This document shows positions 15,070 through 24,627 of a stretch of DNA of 38,906 bases, one piece after another. Numbering within the stretch: position 1 is the stretch's first letter; each line of letters starts with the position of its first letter. A program made the translations under genes and the position numbers. The notes beneath the pieces are model-generated. The model ran no database searches. It worked only from the letters and a program-made list of their open reading frames with translations, and was not told the origin of the DNA. Source of the DNA: Gammaproteobacteria bacterium (GTDB lineage: Bacteria > Pseudomonadota > Gammaproteobacteria > UBA6429 > Thiohalophilaceae); the NCBI GenBank assembly GCA_029881995.1, contig JAOULO010000031.1:1-38906 (forward strand), given 5' to 3'.

Positions 15070-16255
15070 ACAACACCAGTTAATAATATACCTATTTATT
15101 TATTCAATCAGTCTATGTAGTGCGACGGAAGAGGACAGTCCTTTTCGTGTACATGGATTTGTTAGCCAGTCGTATATTTATACAGATCACAACAATTTTT
15201 TTGGTGATCAAAATGGTAATGGCAGCCTGGATTTTCGTGAAATAGGATTCAACACTTCTTATAGAATGTTACCGCAGCTAAGGTTTTCAGGTCAGGTATT
15301 ATCTCGCAATGCTGGTCATGTGAATGACTCAGATCCTCGTATTGATTATGCTCTGATGGATTATCGTGCTATTGATAATACTAACATCAATGCAGGCATA
15401 AGAGCTGGAAGAGTAAAAATTCCTATTGGATTTTATAATGATACTCGGGATGTTGCGCATACTCGAAATGGTATTTTACTTCCTCAATCAGTTTACATTG
15501 CATCACTGCGTGATATGTTTCTTGCTGCAGATGGTGGCAGTCTTTATATGAACAATTCATCTGATTTTGGTAATGTTGGATTTAGTTATCATTCAGGTAA
15601 TCCTGTGATAAGCAAGGAAGGTAAAACTGAGCTTGAATACATTTTGCTTACTGTTAACGATCCCGGCAATTTTGAAGCAGAGCCATTTGAGCTCTATCGC
15701 CTGGATTATACATCTATAAATGAGCGTTTTCGTCTAGCATGGACCCGAGCAGAAGTAGACTTTAGATATGTATCCGCACCTAATTCAATAATCCCACCAG
15801 GCAATATTAGTATATTAGCCAATATATATTCTATGCAGTTTAATTTAAATAAATTTGATTTTACTATTGAATATATGGATGGTATGAACACAATCAGTAA
15901 TTTCTCACCAGTAATACCAAATCAAACAGTAAATAGCCAGAGATACTATTACCAGATCGACTACCATTTTATTGAAAAATGGAATTTATATCTTCGCTTT
16001 GATCATACCCACAAAAACAAAGATGACCCAATGGGCAAAAAATATGCGCAGCAAACAGGCAAGCCTGCACATACTCAGTTCGCGATGGATAGAACTATCG
16101 GGTTAAGATGGCACCATAGTACTAATATGATGTTCGGATTTGAATATCATATTATTGAAGGTACTGGCTGGTTATCACCACAGGAAAACCCAGATCCCAC
16201 TAAAACTAAAAAAGACTGGAACATGCTGATGTTACAGGCTGCATATAGATTTTAA
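15059..16255 (+). CDS. Outer-membrane beta-barrel (porin-like) protein
   Basis: 398 residues with a signal peptide (about 1-22). The mature protein alternates polar and aromatic residues throughout (FRVHGFVSQSYIYTD, LRFSGQVLSRNAGH, YYYQIDYHFIEKWNLYLRFDH) and ends with AAYRF, a C-terminal Phe typical of outer-membrane barrels. An internal GIRAGRVKIPIGFYND recalls the family of phosphate- and carboxylate-type porins. The ATG overlaps the end of the PstS-like gene by 11 bp, so translation is probably coupled. It is followed after 14 bp by the GGDEF-EAL gene. Outer-membrane barrel, periplasmic binding protein and inner-membrane enzyme from one mRNA suggest an envelope-spanning sensing unit. The substrate cannot be read. 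Confidence 0.83.
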   Translation: MFIKQHQLIIYLFIYSISLCSATEEDSPFRVHGFVSQSYIYTDHNNFFGDQNGNGSLDFREIGFNTSYRMLPQLRFSGQVLSRNAGHVNDSDPRIDYALMDYRAIDNTNINAGIRAGRVKIPIGFYNDTRDVAHTRNGILLPQSVYIASLRDMFLAADGGSLYMNNSSDFGNVGFSYHSGNPVISKEGKTELEYILLTVNDPGNFEAEPFELYRLDYTSINERFRLAWTRAEVDFRYVSAPNSIIPPGNISILANIYSMQFNLNKFDFTIEYMDGMNTISNFSPVIPNQTVNSQRYYYQIDYHFIEKWNLYLRFDHTHKNKDDPMGKKYAQQTGKPAHTQFAMDRTIGLRWHHSTNMMFGFEYHIIEGTGWLSPQENPDPTKTKKDWNMLMLQAAYRF

Positions 16256-16269
16256 TAATTGGCTAAACA

Positions 16270-19242
16270 ATGGATAAGTGGGATTATGGATTTAAATCAA
16301 ACTGGTTAGTCATGCTCGATCAGTTATCTAAATATATAATTAGAAAATGCAACAGGATTTGTGGTTTCAAAAATCGCTTTATTAGCCTTAAATGGAAAAT
16401 CACTTTAGCCATCAATATGATAATAATATCTGTTGGTACTTTAATACTTACCATCAACATTGATCACCTATATCATCACCAAAGCAAATATGAGTCTGTT
16501 CGCTATCAACGTGAAAACATCTATATTCAAACCCTTATTGAACAATCAAAAGATAAATTATTTGAATTTTCTGAATTATTACTATCCTCTTCTGATATAA
16601 AAAATATTTTATTAGCTGATAATCCTGGCAGCATAAAAACAGTATTTACCAGATATTGGAATACCATCCAAGGTACTACCACAGTGGGTTATATTGCACT
16701 TTACAACAGTAAGCTCTCAAAAATCGGTGAATGGGGTAATCTTTTAAGTAAATCTGGTAATCGTCGTCATATTATTAAAACTGAAAAAATTGCAGCTACA
16801 GTAACCAGTGAATCTCCTCAATCCTACCTGGCTTGTATCGAGACCTGTAATCTCTATGTTTCATATCCTGTGTTAATTCAAGGCATGGTCTCTGGTGTTC
16901 TTGTCTCCTCGACTCGACTTGTTGATCTATTACTGATTATGCATAAAAGTACCAAAGCTGACATTGGTGTTCTCGTTCCTATTGATAGAAATTATCCTGA
17001 ATTTAATAATTTAAAATTAGATTCCTGGGGCTACAGAATTTCTTCCTTAACCAACAAGCAGTCATCATATGACATTTTATATAAACTTGAGCGAGTTTAC
17101 TCAATTCCAGAATTTAATAAAAAAACACTCAAGCTACAGCAGTATAACAAATACTATACTGCTGATTTTATACCTATTGGTGAAGGAAGTAACGCAGGAC
17201 TAATGGCCTTATTATATGATGATACAGAAGTTATGACCACTATCAAAAATGAGATCCTTCTTGTAATCGTTATTGGTATAGTTGGCTTATTGTTATTACA
17301 GATATTTATCACACACATTCTATGGCGACCTTTAATTAGGCTTAGAAATACAGCTCACACACTACCTATGCTTGCTGACAGTAAGTATGAAACCGTCAGA
17401 AATAGTGTTATTTCCCAGTTAGACAAAGGAATATATCAGGATGAGCTTGATATTCTTGATGAAACAACTGTTGAATTATCTTATGAGCTTGAAATCTTGC
17501 ACAACAATCTTGAGGAAAAAAATGTTGAATTATCTAGTGTCATAACAGACATTAAGAAAAACAGGGATTTTGTTTCACAACTATTAAATAATGCGCAGAT
17601 ACTTGTCCTAACATTATCCAAAGACATGAAAATCATGTCCATTAACAAATTTAGTGAAAATATACTGAATGTTGGTAATGGTGAACTGTTACAAGCCAAT
17701 TTTAAAGATGTATTCCCAATGGATAAGGATTATGAAGAGCAATTCAATGCCATGTTATCTGGAAGTCGTGATTCAATTAAGAATGAGTCTGTAATTAATG
17801 TAAATGGGTCTGACGATATAACCATTGACTGGATACATTCCATTTTACCAGTATCTTCAAATGAAGACTCATATGTTCTTAGTGTAGGATCAGATGTTAG
17901 CCAACGTAAAGAAATAGAGAAGAGACTTTCTTGGCTTGCTGATCATGATGCTTTGACTGGCTTGTTTAATCGACGACGTTTTGCTCAGGAAGTAAAATCA
18001 TTATTATCTGATTCAAAAAGATATTCACGAACAGGAGCTCTTTTCTACATGGATCTTGATGATTTCAAGGACATCAATGATACTGTAGGTCACTATGCTG
18101 GCGATATGGTTCTCAAGGCAATTTCTAATATATTAAGCAAGAACACAAGGGAAACAGATATCATATCCAGGATTGGTGGCGATGAATTTTGTGTTCTAAT
18201 CAAGGAAGTAGATGAAAAAGACGCACTCATGTTGGCTAAGAAAATTGAAGGTAAGATACTAAACAAAAAAATTCTTATTAATGGTAAACATTATAGTGTT
18301 GGATGCAGCATAGGAATTGCAATGTTTCCAGAGCATGGTGACAATTATACAGATCTATTGTCTAATGCAGATATGGCCATGTACAAGTCAAAACAAAGCT
18401 ACAACAATAGCATTAATCTATTTAGCAAAACAGATTTTGATAAAGAGTCTACCCATGATCGTATATACTGGTCTGATGAGATAAAAGATGCCATTAAGAA
18501 TAATCGTTTTGCCCTTTACTATCAACCCATAATAAATATTCAAAATAACAATATTTCACATTACGAAGTATTACTGAGAATGCTATCACCGATGGGGCGT
18601 ATCATTATGCCTTTAAGTTTTATTCCAATAGCAGAGAAAAGTGATCTTATAAACATGATAGATCGGTGGGTTATAAAAACAGCCATACTAAAGTTACAGG
18701 ATGTTCATAAAACAGAGCCTGATATAACTTTTTCAATAAACATTTCTGGAAAGGCCATCAATGATGCTGAATTCTTACCCATGATTCATGACTTACTAAT
18801 CAGCACCAGTGTAGATCCATCAAAACTTATCTTTGAAGTGACAGAAACAGTTGCAGTCTCTGATTTTGAACAGGCTACGCTGTTAATAGAAAACCTAAAG
18901 TCCCTAGGCTGTAAGTTCGCAATTGATGATTTTGGTGTTGGTTATTCATCATTCTATTATATGAAAAAATTGCCTATAGACTTTGTCAAGATCGATGGAT
19001 CATTTATAAAAGAGCTGCATAGGAGTCATGACGACCAGGTTTTTGTCAAAGCATTATGCGAAGTTGCAAAGGGCTTTGGAAAGAAAACTATTGCAGAATT
19101 TGTAGAGAATGATGATGTACTAAAACTACTGATGGCATATGAAGTGGATTATGCACAGGGTTATTTCATAGGAAAACCGTCGGATAAATTAGTCAGCGAA
19201 ATTAATAACAGAAGTACTTATATTCAGATACAGCCTTTATAA
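16270..19242 (+). CDS. Membrane sensor PAS-GGDEF-EAL protein (c-di-GMP synthesis/hydrolysis)
   Basis: 990-residue inner-membrane protein. TM1 about 42-63, large periplasmic Cache-like region about 64-327 with a Cys pair C189/C193, TM2 about 330-352, HAMP-like linker and coiled coil to about 430, PAS about 431-545, GGDEF about 555-712, EAL about 735-980. GGDEF is intact (636-640), with MDLDDFKDINDT and an RETD inhibitory site (627-630). The EAL signature is EVL (766-768); the catalytic Glu is retained, as are E857 in FEVTE, DDFG (886-889) and KID (907-909), so phosphodiesterase activity is plausible. The ribosome-binding site is weak and ATG 16312 is an alternative start. Third gene of the PstS-like/porin operon; it ends 8 bp from the convergent REC-GGDEF-EAL gene. 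Net direction of activity is unknown. Confidence 0.92.
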   Translation: MDKWDYGFKSNWLVMLDQLSKYIIRKCNRICGFKNRFISLKWKITLAINMIIISVGTLILTINIDHLYHHQSKYESVRYQRENIYIQTLIEQSKDKLFEFSELLLSSSDIKNILLADNPGSIKTVFTRYWNTIQGTTTVGYIALYNSKLSKIGEWGNLLSKSGNRRHIIKTEKIAATVTSESPQSYLACIETCNLYVSYPVLIQGMVSGVLVSSTRLVDLLLIMHKSTKADIGVLVPIDRNYPEFNNLKLDSWGYRISSLTNKQSSYDILYKLERVYSIPEFNKKTLKLQQYNKYYTADFIPIGEGSNAGLMALLYDDTEVMTTIKNEILLVIVIGIVGLLLLQIFITHILWRPLIRLRNTAHTLPMLADSKYETVRNSVISQLDKGIYQDELDILDETTVELSYELEILHNNLEEKNVELSSVITDIKKNRDFVSQLLNNAQILVLTLSKDMKIMSINKFSENILNVGNGELLQANFKDVFPMDKDYEEQFNAMLSGSRDSIKNESVINVNGSDDITIDWIHSILPVSSNEDSYVLSVGSDVSQRKEIEKRLSWLADHDALTGLFNRRRFAQEVKSLLSDSKRYSRTGALFYMDLDDFKDINDTVGHYAGDMVLKAISNILSKNTRETDIISRIGGDEFCVLIKEVDEKDALMLAKKIEGKILNKKILINGKHYSVGCSIGIAMFPEHGDNYTDLLSNADMAMYKSKQSYNNSINLFSKTDFDKESTHDRIYWSDEIKDAIKNNRFALYYQPIINIQNNNISHYEVLLRMLSPMGRIIMPLSFIPIAEKSDLINMIDRWVIKTAILKLQDVHKTEPDITFSINISGKAINDAEFLPMIHDLLISTSVDPSKLIFEVTETVAVSDFEQATLLIENLKSLGCKFAIDDFGVGYSSFYYMKKLPIDFVKIDGSFIKELHRSHDDQVFVKALCEVAKGFGKKTIAEFVENDDVLKLLMAYEVDYAQGYFIGKPSDKLVSEINNRSTYIQIQPL

Positions 19243-19250
19243 AGGTAAAT

Positions 19251-21080
19251 TTACATTTTCATATCAACAAACAGTTTTTCAACATCATCGGAACTGACGG
19301 GTTTATTAAACAGAAATCCCTGTATAACATCACAATTTAGGCTTTTCAAAAAGTCTAATTGTTCCTCAGTTTCTACACCTTCAGCAACAACTTGCATATT
19401 TAGACTATGAGCCATTGTAATTATGGCACGTACAATAGCCTGATCTTCCAGCTTTTTATCTAGACGCCCTATAAACGATCTATCTATTTTTAAAGTATCA
19501 ACAGGAAATTGTGTAATATAGTTTAATGAGGCGTAACCTGTTCCAAAATCATCCATTGCAATACTAACGCCTAGGGATGATATCCTTCCTAGAATATCAA
19601 TTGCCTTATCGGTATCCTCTGCAAGAAGACTTTCTGTTATTTCAATCTCAAGCTGACAAGATATATCATTAAACCCAGTATCACGCATTAATATATCTAT
19701 TGTCTCAACTAGATTTTCCATACCAAACTGTCTAGGAGATAAATTTACTGAAATAACTGGTATTAATATGTTATTTTCATGCCAATAAATCGCCTGTTGC
19801 ATTGCCTGTGACAGCACCCACTCTCCAACTTGTATAATCATCCCAGTATCTTCAAGAATTGGAATAAACACGTCTGGCCCAATGAGGGTGTCATCAGATG
19901 ATTTCCATCTCAACAAAGCTTCAACACCCTTTAATTTCCGAGTGTTAATTTCCAACTGTGGTTGATAATGTAAAATATATTCTTTGTTTTCCAGTGCATG
20001 GCGTAATTTGTTTTCCAGCATCAACCTTTTTGAGGCTTTTCTTTGCATATCCGATGAATAAAAATGATAACTACTTCCGGTTATTCTTTTAGAGTAATTC
20101 ATAGCAGATATTGAATTTTTTATAATATCATCGACTGAATATGCATCATCCGGATATATACAAACACCCACGCTGAAATTAATCAGCATTTCACATTCAT
20201 TGTATTTTACTGGTGTTTCATATCTGCTAAATATATTCTGAATATAATCAACCACATGATTCGAAATAACATTATTAGAAAATATCACAGCAAATTCATC
20301 ACCTGACAATCTGGCTACTGAACCATGACTGCCAATTATGCTTATAAGGCCCTGCGATATATGTTGTATAAAATAGTCGCCCGCTACATGTCCATATGTT
20401 TCATTTACAACGCCTAATCGATCTACACCAATAATTGCGACGTAAATCTTATCATCATCGTTTACCTTAATAACTTGCTGGGACAATCTGTCCATAAATA
20501 ACATTCTATTAGGAAGGCCGGTTAGTGAATCAAACTGAGATATTTTTATTAATTCATTTGAAGTGCTGTTCACCTGATTTTGAAGGGCTTGATTTATCGT
20601 TGACAGCTCATCATTAGCATTCTTTATATCGTTTGCTAACCGATCCCTTTCCCTATTTAGTCTGAACTGATTGAATGCCTCAGATATGTTTGCTTTTAAT
20701 GTCTGGGTATCCCATGGTTTAACCAGGAATTTGTATATTTCACCTCTATTTACAGCATCACAAAGCAAAGCTACATTAGTCTCAGCTGTAAGCAATATTC
20801 TTATAGTATCTGGATGCGTTTTTTTTACTTCAGACAGAAACTCGACACCAGTCATTCCAGGCATATTATGATCGGAAATTATAACCTGTACGTTATCTTC
20901 CTGTAGAGTTTTAAGTCCTTCCTCTCCATTACAGGCAGTTTTAATTGTATAATTTTCACCGTGCAACATTCTGTATAGTGATCGCAAAACGTTTGGTTCG
21001 TCATCTACCAGCAATAATACTGGCAATCCTCCCGGTTCATAATCCCTATTCAATTTACCAACTGTGTTTTGAATGCTCAT
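19251..21080 (-). CDS. REC-GGDEF-EAL response regulator; degenerate GGDEF, intact EAL
   Basis: 609 residues, cytoplasmic. Receiver about 18-140 with D70 in VIISDHNMP and K121 in the KFLVKPW motif. A coiled coil (about 140-180) leads to a GGDEF domain (about 183-345) whose signature is SGDEF (259-263); the metal-binding Asp is replaced (IIGVDRLGVVNETYGH) and there is no RxxD site, so cyclase activity is unlikely. EAL domain about 355-605 is intact: EALLRW (387-392), NLSPRQF, E in EIEITES, DDFGTGY (510-516), KIDRSFI and AEGVE. The best prediction is a phosphorylation-controlled c-di-GMP phosphodiesterase, with the GGDEF as a GTP-binding regulator. Last gene of the leftward seven-gene operon, 35 bp after the single-receiver gene. 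Confidence 0.92.
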   Translation of the reverse strand: MSIQNTVGKLNRDYEPGGLPVLLLVDDEPNVLRSLYRMLHGENYTIKTACNGEEGLKTLQEDNVQVIISDHNMPGMTGVEFLSEVKKTHPDTIRILLTAETNVALLCDAVNRGEIYKFLVKPWDTQTLKANISEAFNQFRLNRERDRLANDIKNANDELSTINQALQNQVNSTSNELIKISQFDSLTGLPNRMLFMDRLSQQVIKVNDDDKIYVAIIGVDRLGVVNETYGHVAGDYFIQHISQGLISIIGSHGSVARLSGDEFAVIFSNNVISNHVVDYIQNIFSRYETPVKYNECEMLINFSVGVCIYPDDAYSVDDIIKNSISAMNYSKRITGSSYHFYSSDMQRKASKRLMLENKLRHALENKEYILHYQPQLEINTRKLKGVEALLRWKSSDDTLIGPDVFIPILEDTGMIIQVGEWVLSQAMQQAIYWHENNILIPVISVNLSPRQFGMENLVETIDILMRDTGFNDISCQLEIEITESLLAEDTDKAIDILGRISSLGVSIAMDDFGTGYASLNYITQFPVDTLKIDRSFIGRLDKKLEDQAIVRAIITMAHSLNMQVVAEGVETEEQLDFLKSLNCDVIQGFLFNKPVSSDDVEKLFVDMKM

Positions 21081-21115
21081 TATACAATTTACCAGAATTA
21101 TTCAATCATCCATAA

Positions 21116-21589
21116 TTATTTGCACCATGATGGTACACTTAGTGATCTGACCTTATCAGATAGAATCTTATTTTCATAAAGTATATCCTTATGCTGTAAG
21201 GCCTGAGTTACAGATTTTAATAACTCTGTGTTATTCCATGGTTTTAATATAAACCTGAATATTTCGGCTTCATTAATCGAATCGGCTAGTACAGTTTCAT
21301 CTGCCTGCCCACTTAATATAATTCTAACTGAATTTGGTTGTAAGTTTTTTGTCGATACAAGAAAGCTGATACCATCTATACCTGGCATCCTAAAGTCTGA
21401 TATAAATAAGTCATATACGGATGTTTTAGCTCTTCTAAGAGCTTCAGTTGGCTTTGTAAAACACTCTACTTCTACGTCAACAAGATCATTCAACACCCTG
21501 GTAATTGACTTCAATATATTTTCTTCATCATCAACAACCATTATCCTATGCATTCTCAATCTCTCCAGTATATTAACTGTGTTAGACAT
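21116..21589 (-). CDS. Single-domain response regulator (RpfG-type receiver)
   Basis: 157 residues. Receiver about 12-132 with acidic pair VVDDEEN, D65 in FISDFRMP, switch Ser in ILSGQAD and K116 in RFILKPWNN. A short helical tail (about 133-157) has no recognised output. Its start overlaps the stop of the HD-GYP-like gene by one base (TAATG), so translation is coupled. The KPW motif marks the same receiver subclass as in the three other receiver proteins of the operon. It may compete for phosphate from the operon's kinase or pass it on. Confidence 0.9.
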   Translation of the reverse strand: MSNTVNILERLRMHRIMVVDDEENILKSITRVLNDLVDVEVECFTKPTEALRRAKTSVYDLFISDFRMPGIDGISFLVSTKNLQPNSVRIILSGQADETVLADSINEAEIFRFILKPWNNTELLKSVTQALQHKDILYENKILSDKVRSLSVPSWCK

Positions 21590-22731
21590 TAACTAAGATG
21601 TACTACATCTGTCTGAGTTTTTAATATCGTAATGCATTGATCGACAACTTCTGCATCATATTTTTTACCCTTTTCCTTTTCCAGGACATCTAGAATGTAG
21701 CCAAGTGGAGAATCGACATTATGAATAGCCTCTTCTCTCGCCAACTCTATTCCAACAGTGACAGCCAGAATTCTTGCACCAATAGGGATATCATCAGCAC
21801 TTAAGTTGTCAGGGGTACCATAACCATCATACCTTTCTAATTGATGACGAATTATGTCTGCCACCTCTTTCATTGGCTCCAGACCGGTAAGGAGCTGTTC
21901 GCCATAGACTGGATAGTTTTTAAATTCTGCTACTTCTTCCTTACTCATTTTATTATATGGTTTATTAATAATTTCGTCTGACAATCCCATTTTACCAATA
22001 CCATGTAGCAAACCAGCAATTAACACACTTTGTAACATATCTCCTGTTACACCCATTTTGACAGCTATTTGTTGTGAAAAATCTGCAACACGTCTATTTC
22101 TACCCTTACTGTTAACATCACGCATTCCAATCACATTAGAAAACAATCTTATTAAAGTGATATAATATTCCTTTTGTTTATCATTAGCACTTTTCAACTC
22201 TTCAAGTGCTTTTTTTAATTCTGACGTTCTTTTTTCCACTTCATTTTCGAGTCCAGCATTTAAGCGACTCAATTCTTTGTTTTGTTTCTGCGTCAACGCT
22301 AACAACAATTGATGTTCTTCTTTTAGCTGTTTAGTTTTTAAGGCATTCTCAATGACTATCTGAAAATCAATATCTTCCCATGGCTTCTTTATATAACGAG
22401 CTATATTTCCGTTGTTTATAGCCTTAATAGTTGCCTCAAGATCAGCGTGGCCTGTCAGGAGTATCCTTACTGTCTCAGGCCAGTGTTTTGCTACTTTCTC
22501 AAGAAATGTTACGCCATCCATATTCGGCATATTCATATCAGAAACCACCAGATCAACTGGTTCTTTTGTTAATATTTGAAGTCCGTCTTTCGCACTTTGT
22601 GCAAGCAATATTTTATATCCTGACTTATGAAACAACCTATTAAGTGATGACAGAATGTTTTTTTCGTCATCAACAAAAAGAATACTAAATACTCGCCTAT
22701 CTTCAGTAAGAATTGCATTTGCCTGACTCAT
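21589..22731 (-). CDS. REC-HD-GYP-like response regulator with degenerate active site
   Basis: 380 residues. Receiver about 15-135 (D65 in VVSDMNMP, K116 in YIKKPWED), coiled coil about 138-190, and an HD-GYP-like domain about 195-350. The fold pattern is clear (LIAGLLHGIGKMGLSDEI, YPVYGEQLL, IPIGARILAV), but catalytic positions are lost: HD is H243-G244, the HHE segment is HQLE (296-299), GYP is GTP (305-307), and the metal Asp of the usual VAD segment is absent. It is therefore unlikely to hydrolyse c-di-GMP and may act as a binding or scaffold protein. It starts 2 bp after the kinase gene's stop and overlaps the next gene by one base. Known RpfG-type proteins pair with a kinase in the same way. 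Confidence 0.88.
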   Translation of the reverse strand: MSQANAILTEDRRVFSILFVDDEKNILSSLNRLFHKSGYKILLAQSAKDGLQILTKEPVDLVVSDMNMPNMDGVTFLEKVAKHWPETVRILLTGHADLEATIKAINNGNIARYIKKPWEDIDFQIVIENALKTKQLKEEHQLLLALTQKQNKELSRLNAGLENEVEKRTSELKKALEELKSANDKQKEYYITLIRLFSNVIGMRDVNSKGRNRRVADFSQQIAVKMGVTGDMLQSVLIAGLLHGIGKMGLSDEIINKPYNKMSKEEVAEFKNYPVYGEQLLTGLEPMKEVADIIRHQLERYDGYGTPDNLSADDIPIGARILAVTVGIELAREEAIHNVDSPLGYILDVLEKEKGKKYDAEVVDQCITILKTQTDVVHLS

Positions 22732-22733
22732 GA

Positions 22734-24608
22734 TTATACCGCCATATTTATGTTCTGATCGTCAATATCTGTTGGATTCTGTATCTGAGCCGGTTGTTTT
22801 ACAGGTATCCGTATTGTGAATTTTGTACCTTCACCAAGCTTACTAGTTACTTCAATATTACCCTGATGTTTTTGAATAATGCTATATGTTAGAGATAAAC
22901 CAAGCCCTGTTCCCTTACCCACTGGCTTTGTTGTAAAAAATGGGTTGAATATATTTTTAATATCTTTATCTTCAATACCGGAACCTGTATCAGATATTTC
23001 AACAATCACATGTGTTTCGTCATACAGCCTTGTTACAATTTTTATTATTCCATTATCCTCAATAGCATGCGCAGCATTGACTAACAAATTCATAAACACC
23101 TGATTTAGTTGTGATGCAATGCATTCTATTTCAGGAATGTCACCCAGCTCCTTAATTACTTCTGCCTTATATTTAATCTCATTATTTACGATATTAAGAG
23201 TACTCGTTATTCCCTTGTTTAGATCTGCCCACTGCCACTCTGCTTCATCCACATGAGAAAAATCTTTTAGGTCCTGTACAATTTTCCTGACACGATCTAT
23301 ACCCTCATGAGACTCTTCGAGCAATTCAACAACATCTTTTTTGGTATACTCCAAATCATATTTATTTTTACATTCCTCAACCTCAGAAAGCTCCCGGCTA
23401 TCTTTAGGTACAACATTTTCAAGATTTGAGTATACATTCACCATTTCAATTAAATTATTTACATATTTCTGTAGCATCGATAAATTTGAGCTGACATAAC
23501 CAATTGGATTATTTATCTCATGAGCCACACCTGCTGCTAATTGACCTATAGATGCCATCTTATCTGATTGTGTCAATTGGTCCTGCATTTCGTCGATTCT
23601 AGTTACTAACGTTTTCTGAGTTTCTTTTTCCTCTTTCAAAGCTTGACGTTCATTTTTAAGACTATTAACAAGATAATTTCTTTCCAGGACATGTTCTAAC
23701 TCTACAACAAACATCCTAAATAACATTTCATCTTTATCGGTATACTCTTTATTTTCCTTTTTATGCGCAAGATAAATAGCGCCTACTCTATTATTATTAA
23801 CACGTAAATTAACCCCCATTAATGTTCTCATCAGAGGGTGCCCTTCTGGATAACCCAATGAGTTCTCGCGCAAAGTAACATCATCAATCCTGACCACTTT
23901 GTTACCTTCGTATATATCATTTAGAACGCCTTGCCCAATTGGAAAATCCCCTATCTTTTTCATATCTTCTTTACTTATACCATGAAAATAAAAATCTGTT
24001 ATTTCCTCACCTTCCCTGATAACTAGAGCACCGTAATTAGAATCGGTAAGAGCAGCCAGATCATTAAGAATTGTTTCATAAAATAACTTTATATTCTGAT
24101 CTTGATACAATCTATTTTCTGCATTTCTAATTCTCTGATATGCATCAACAAGCAAAGCCATTCGTATATTTACTTCTGCAAGATGGGATGCTTTGTTATT
24201 TATTTCCTGAATTTTATGATTTTGATTATTTTTTATTTTTCCATTTTTTATGGCAACAATAATCGTTGCATTTATATCTTCTAATGAAGATATAGTGTGA
24301 AGATATCCATCTACATTAACTTTTAGCGCATCATTAAGATAGTCATGATCTTTATTGTCGCTTATAAATACGACGGGTATCTCATATTTAATTCTCACAT
24401 ATTCTGAAAAAGCAACATCATTCTTGATAGAATTAAGGTCCGGGTTCAAAAGAATTAAATCTGGTTTTTTTTCAACAAAAGATTCTTCCGCATTTTTAAT
24501 TCCTTCATTGACAGACAGAACGTCAAAACCTAGAACACCTAACTTTTCTATAAATCCATTTATATGATCAGTTTTTCTGTCTATTATAACCAACCTGTTT
24601 TCTTTCAT
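22734..24608 (-). CDS. Soluble histidine kinase: pseudoreceiver-GAF-HisKA-HATPase
   Basis: 624 residues from ATG 24608, chosen because GAGGTGA ends a few nt upstream; ATGs at 24641 and 24626 are possible but poorer. The N-terminal 120 residues have receiver fold but lack key residues (N55 replaces the phosphoacceptor Asp in LILLNPDLN; the Lys position is H). A coiled coil about 130-165 precedes a GAF domain (about 165-310) with GALVIREGEEI and GVNLRVNNNRVGAIYLAH. HisKA has H363 in GVAHEINNPIGY; HATPase about 495-610 has NLLVNAAHAI, DTGSGI, GKGTGLGLSLTYSI. No TM segments, so it senses a cytoplasmic ligand or protein. It is the only kinase in this operon and the obvious phosphodonor for the four KPW-type receivers. 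Confidence 0.9.
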   Translation of the reverse strand: MKENRLVIIDRKTDHINGFIEKLGVLGFDVLSVNEGIKNAEESFVEKKPDLILLNPDLNSIKNDVAFSEYVRIKYEIPVVFISDNKDHDYLNDALKVNVDGYLHTISSLEDINATIIVAIKNGKIKNNQNHKIQEINNKASHLAEVNIRMALLVDAYQRIRNAENRLYQDQNIKLFYETILNDLAALTDSNYGALVIREGEEITDFYFHGISKEDMKKIGDFPIGQGVLNDIYEGNKVVRIDDVTLRENSLGYPEGHPLMRTLMGVNLRVNNNRVGAIYLAHKKENKEYTDKDEMLFRMFVVELEHVLERNYLVNSLKNERQALKEEKETQKTLVTRIDEMQDQLTQSDKMASIGQLAAGVAHEINNPIGYVSSNLSMLQKYVNNLIEMVNVYSNLENVVPKDSRELSEVEECKNKYDLEYTKKDVVELLEESHEGIDRVRKIVQDLKDFSHVDEAEWQWADLNKGITSTLNIVNNEIKYKAEVIKELGDIPEIECIASQLNQVFMNLLVNAAHAIEDNGIIKIVTRLYDETHVIVEISDTGSGIEDKDIKNIFNPFFTTKPVGKGTGLGLSLTYSIIQKHQGNIEVTSKLGEGTKFTIRIPVKQPAQIQNPTDIDDQNINMAV

Positions 24609-24627
24609 AATCACCTCAAACTTCATA

